From positions 1-13,140 of the forward strand of contig CALIEL010000257.1 of assembly GCA_938022235.1 (NCBI GenBank): a DNA stretch of 13,140 nt, in the 5' to 3' direction. Source of the stretch: Oribacterium parvum (lineage in GTDB: Bacteria > Bacillota > Clostridia > Lachnospirales > Lachnospiraceae). How positions within the stretch are numbered: the stretch's first letter is position 1; each line of letters opens with the position of its first letter. The position numbers and the translations under genes were made by a program. Of the stretch, positions 11,270 through 13,140 are shown piece after piece. Below the pieces are notes generated by a model, which saw nothing but the letters and a program-made list of their open reading frames with translations, made no database searches and was not told the origin of the DNA.

Positions 11270-13140
11270 TAAGAAAGAAAATATTGAACAAAAAAGTGAG
11301 GAAGCTCCCGTTAAAAAGAAAAAGTTAGCGGTGGTTTTCCATTCCCAAAACTCGGTGAATCACAAAAATCATCCTCTGGGAAGAACACAGTTTTCCGATA
11401 AGGCAAAGGCCAAGGTAAAGAAGGAAGCAGGGAAAGAGGAAGGAGGAAAGAAATCTCCCAACGGAAGACCCCTGCCTCCCGGAACTGCAAGAGTGACCCC
11501 TTTAAAGGCTTTAAATGCTATTCAAAAAAAACAGGCTGAAGAGGAGAAGAAGCTGGAAGAGGAGAGACTTCTTTTAGAAAAGCAGGAAGCGGAAAGAAAA
11601 GCTAGGGAAGAAGCGGCAAAGGCCAAGGAAGAAGCGGAAAAGAAGGCTTTGGCGGAAAAGGAGAGTCAGGAAAAGGCAAAGAGACCTACCATCTCCGGAC
11701 TCAAACCGACTATTTCCGGAATTGCAGCTAAGCTGAGCCCTGCTAAGCCCCAGAGTAAAGAGTCTGTCGGAGAGCGTAAGAGCAGCAGCTTCGGCGCCGG
11801 AAAGCCTGCAGAAAAGCGCTTTGCACCGGGAGGAAGAAGTGACAGCAGAGGAGAGGGAAGAAAGGATGGAGATTCCAGCGGAAGACCCCGTTTCGGTGCA
11901 GCTGCGAAGAAGCCTGCTCCAAGCCTTGCTCCGGAGATTGTGGAAAAGCAAAGCAGAACCAAGCATGATGCCACAAAGCCTCAGAAGAAGGTTTACGGAA
12001 ACAAGAGCTTTGAAAATGAAAAGGCCAACATTTCCCAGGAGAATCGTGCTGCCAGAAAGCAGAATAAGTACGGCGCTACCCAGTCATACGAGAGAGATGA
12101 GCAGGTAAAGGTAAAGAAGACCGGAAAGGGTGCATTTATTAAGCCGGAAGTGGTGAAGGTTGCGGAAGAAACCATTAAGTCCATTACCTTACCGGAGGTA
12201 ATTACCATTAAGGAATTGGCGGATAAGATGAAGCAGAAGTCTGCGGACCTTATCAAGAAGCTTTTCTTAAAGGGACAGATGGTTACCCTGAATACGGAAT
12301 TAACGTATGAAGAGGCGGAAAATATTGCAGTTGAGTACGATATCCTTTGTGAAATGGAAGAGAAGGTAGATGTTATCGCTGAGCTGGTACAGGATTCCGA
12401 AGTGGATGAAGAGAAGGATTTACAGCCCCGTCCTCCTGTAGTAGCGGTTATGGGACACGTTGACCACGGTAAAACCTCTATTCTGGATGCGATTCGAAAT
12501 ACCAATGTGACCAGTAAGGAGCATGGCGGAATTACCCAGTCTATCGGTGCTTATCAGGTAACGGTAAAGGTTAACGACGAAGACAGAGTGATAACCTTCT
12601 TGGATACTCCCGGACATGAAGCCTTCACTGCTATGCGTATGCGTGGAGCCCAGTCCACCGATATTGCTATCCTGGTTGTTGCAGCAGATGACGGCATTAA
12701 GCCCCAGACCATTGAGGCGATCAACCATGCCAAGGCGGCCAATACAGAGATTATTGTAGCCATCAATAAGATTGATAAGCCTGCGGCAAATATTGACAAG
12801 GTAAAGCAGGAATTAATGGCCTATGATTTGGTGGCGGAGGATTACGGCGGAACCACCATTTGCTGCCCTGTTTCTGCAAAAACCGGAGAAGGACTGGAAA
12901 GTCTTTTGGAAAATATTGCTTTACAGGCGGATGTGCTGGAATTAAAGGCGAATCCAAACCGTAAGGCCTACGGTGTTGTAATCGAGGCGGAGCTGGACAA
13001 GGGAAGAGGTTCCGTAGCCCGTCTTTTGGTGCAAAAGGGTACCCTGCATATCGGAGATGTGGTGGCTGTAGGATCTGCCTTCGGTAAGGTTCGTGCCATG
13101 ATTGACGACAAGGGAAGACGAATCAAGAAGGCAACGCCAT
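11256..13140 (+). CDS. infB: Translation initiation factor IF-2 (3' end outside window)
   Basis: IF-2 is the GTPase that places initiator fMet-tRNA on the ribosome. 628 residues are inside the window; the C-terminal domains are missing. An Ala/Glu/Lys-rich coiled-coil-like segment runs from about 93 to 145, then a Pro/Gly/Lys linker. The IF2-N domain lies near 310-365. The G domain has GHVDHGKT (400-407), GGITQSIGAY (424-433), DTPGHE (450-455) and NKID (504-507). The start of domain II is at about 568-628. The reading frame is open to the end of the window. The ATG at 11256 is preferred over the in-frame ATG at 11250 because GGAGGG ends only 1 nt before the earlier one but 7 nt before the chosen one. 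It overlaps ylxQ by 14 bp. Confidence 0.95.
   Translation, partial: MLEDNKKENIEQKSEEAPVKKKKLAVVFHSQNSVNHKNHPLGRTQFSDKAKAKVKKEAGKEEGGKKSPNGRPLPPGTARVTPLKALNAIQKKQAEEEKKLEEERLLLEKQEAERKAREEAAKAKEEAEKKALAEKESQEKAKRPTISGLKPTISGIAAKLSPAKPQSKESVGERKSSSFGAGKPAEKRFAPGGRSDSRGEGRKDGDSSGRPRFGAAAKKPAPSLAPEIVEKQSRTKHDATKPQKKVYGNKSFENEKANISQENRAARKQNKYGATQSYERDEQVKVKKTGKGAFIKPEVVKVAEETIKSITLPEVITIKELADKMKQKSADLIKKLFLKGQMVTLNTELTYEEAENIAVEYDILCEMEEKVDVIAELVQDSEVDEEKDLQPRPPVVAVMGHVDHGKTSILDAIRNTNVTSKEHGGITQSIGAYQVTVKVNDEDRVITFLDTPGHEAFTAMRMRGAQSTDIAILVVAADDGIKPQTIEAINHAKAANTEIIVAINKIDKPAANIDKVKQELMAYDLVAEDYGGTTICCPVSAKTGEGLESLLENIALQADVLELKANPNRKAYGVVIEAELDKGRGSVARLLVQKGTLHIGDVVAVGSAFGKVRAMIDDKGRRIKKATP

Noticed and set aside
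11574..11976. Minus-strand ORFs opposite the infB N-terminal region
   Set aside because: They are Ser/Leu-rich shadows of the Ala/Glu/Lys-rich coding sequence of IF-2 on the other strand.

Overview
The window looks like a chromosome segment from a Gram-positive clostridium, most likely Lachnospiraceae. This rests on the rimP-nusA-rnpM-ylxQ-infB gene order typical of Firmicutes, strong AGGAG-type ribosome binding sites, moderate base composition, and relics of ISLre2- and IS256-type transposases. The genus cannot be fixed from this sequence alone.

Layout. (1) 1-3440: two class I glutamine-amidotransferase-like (peptidase C26) genes are transcribed away from each other, each followed by an amino acid transporter: an APC permease on the minus strand (cut by the window edge) and a DAACS symporter on the plus strand. 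Four 35-bp tandem repeats follow the symporter and overlap its stop codon. (2) 3528-6018: ordinary single genes, namely a GNAT acetyltransferase, a convergent SDR oxidoreductase, and a family 2 glycosyltransferase with its own terminator and a candidate extended -10 promoter. (3) about 6170-8870: an accessory island with no intact transposase. It holds a 168-bp nested palindromic element, a broken ISLre2-type transposase, a strong UUCG-loop terminator between two direct repeats, an AT-rich two-gene ABC exporter without a regulator, and a broken IS256-type transposase start inside a long hairpin. (4) 8870-13140: the transcription/translation operon rimP, nusA, rnpM (ylxR), ylxQ and infB (cut by the window edge).

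How the genes work together. The first block probably imports amino acids or gamma-glutamyl compounds and hydrolyses them in the cytoplasm. The last block couples 30S maturation (RimP), transcription elongation and antitermination (NusA), RNase P modulation (RnpM), an L7Ae-type RNA-binding protein (YlxQ) and translation initiation (IF-2).

The most surprising observations are in the usually conserved operon. nusA carries an in-frame TAG between its S1 and KH domains, at a codon where glutamate is expected. RimP has only its N-terminal domain plus an acidic tail. Both could be real lesions, assembly or sequencing errors, or (for nusA) readthrough or a split protein.
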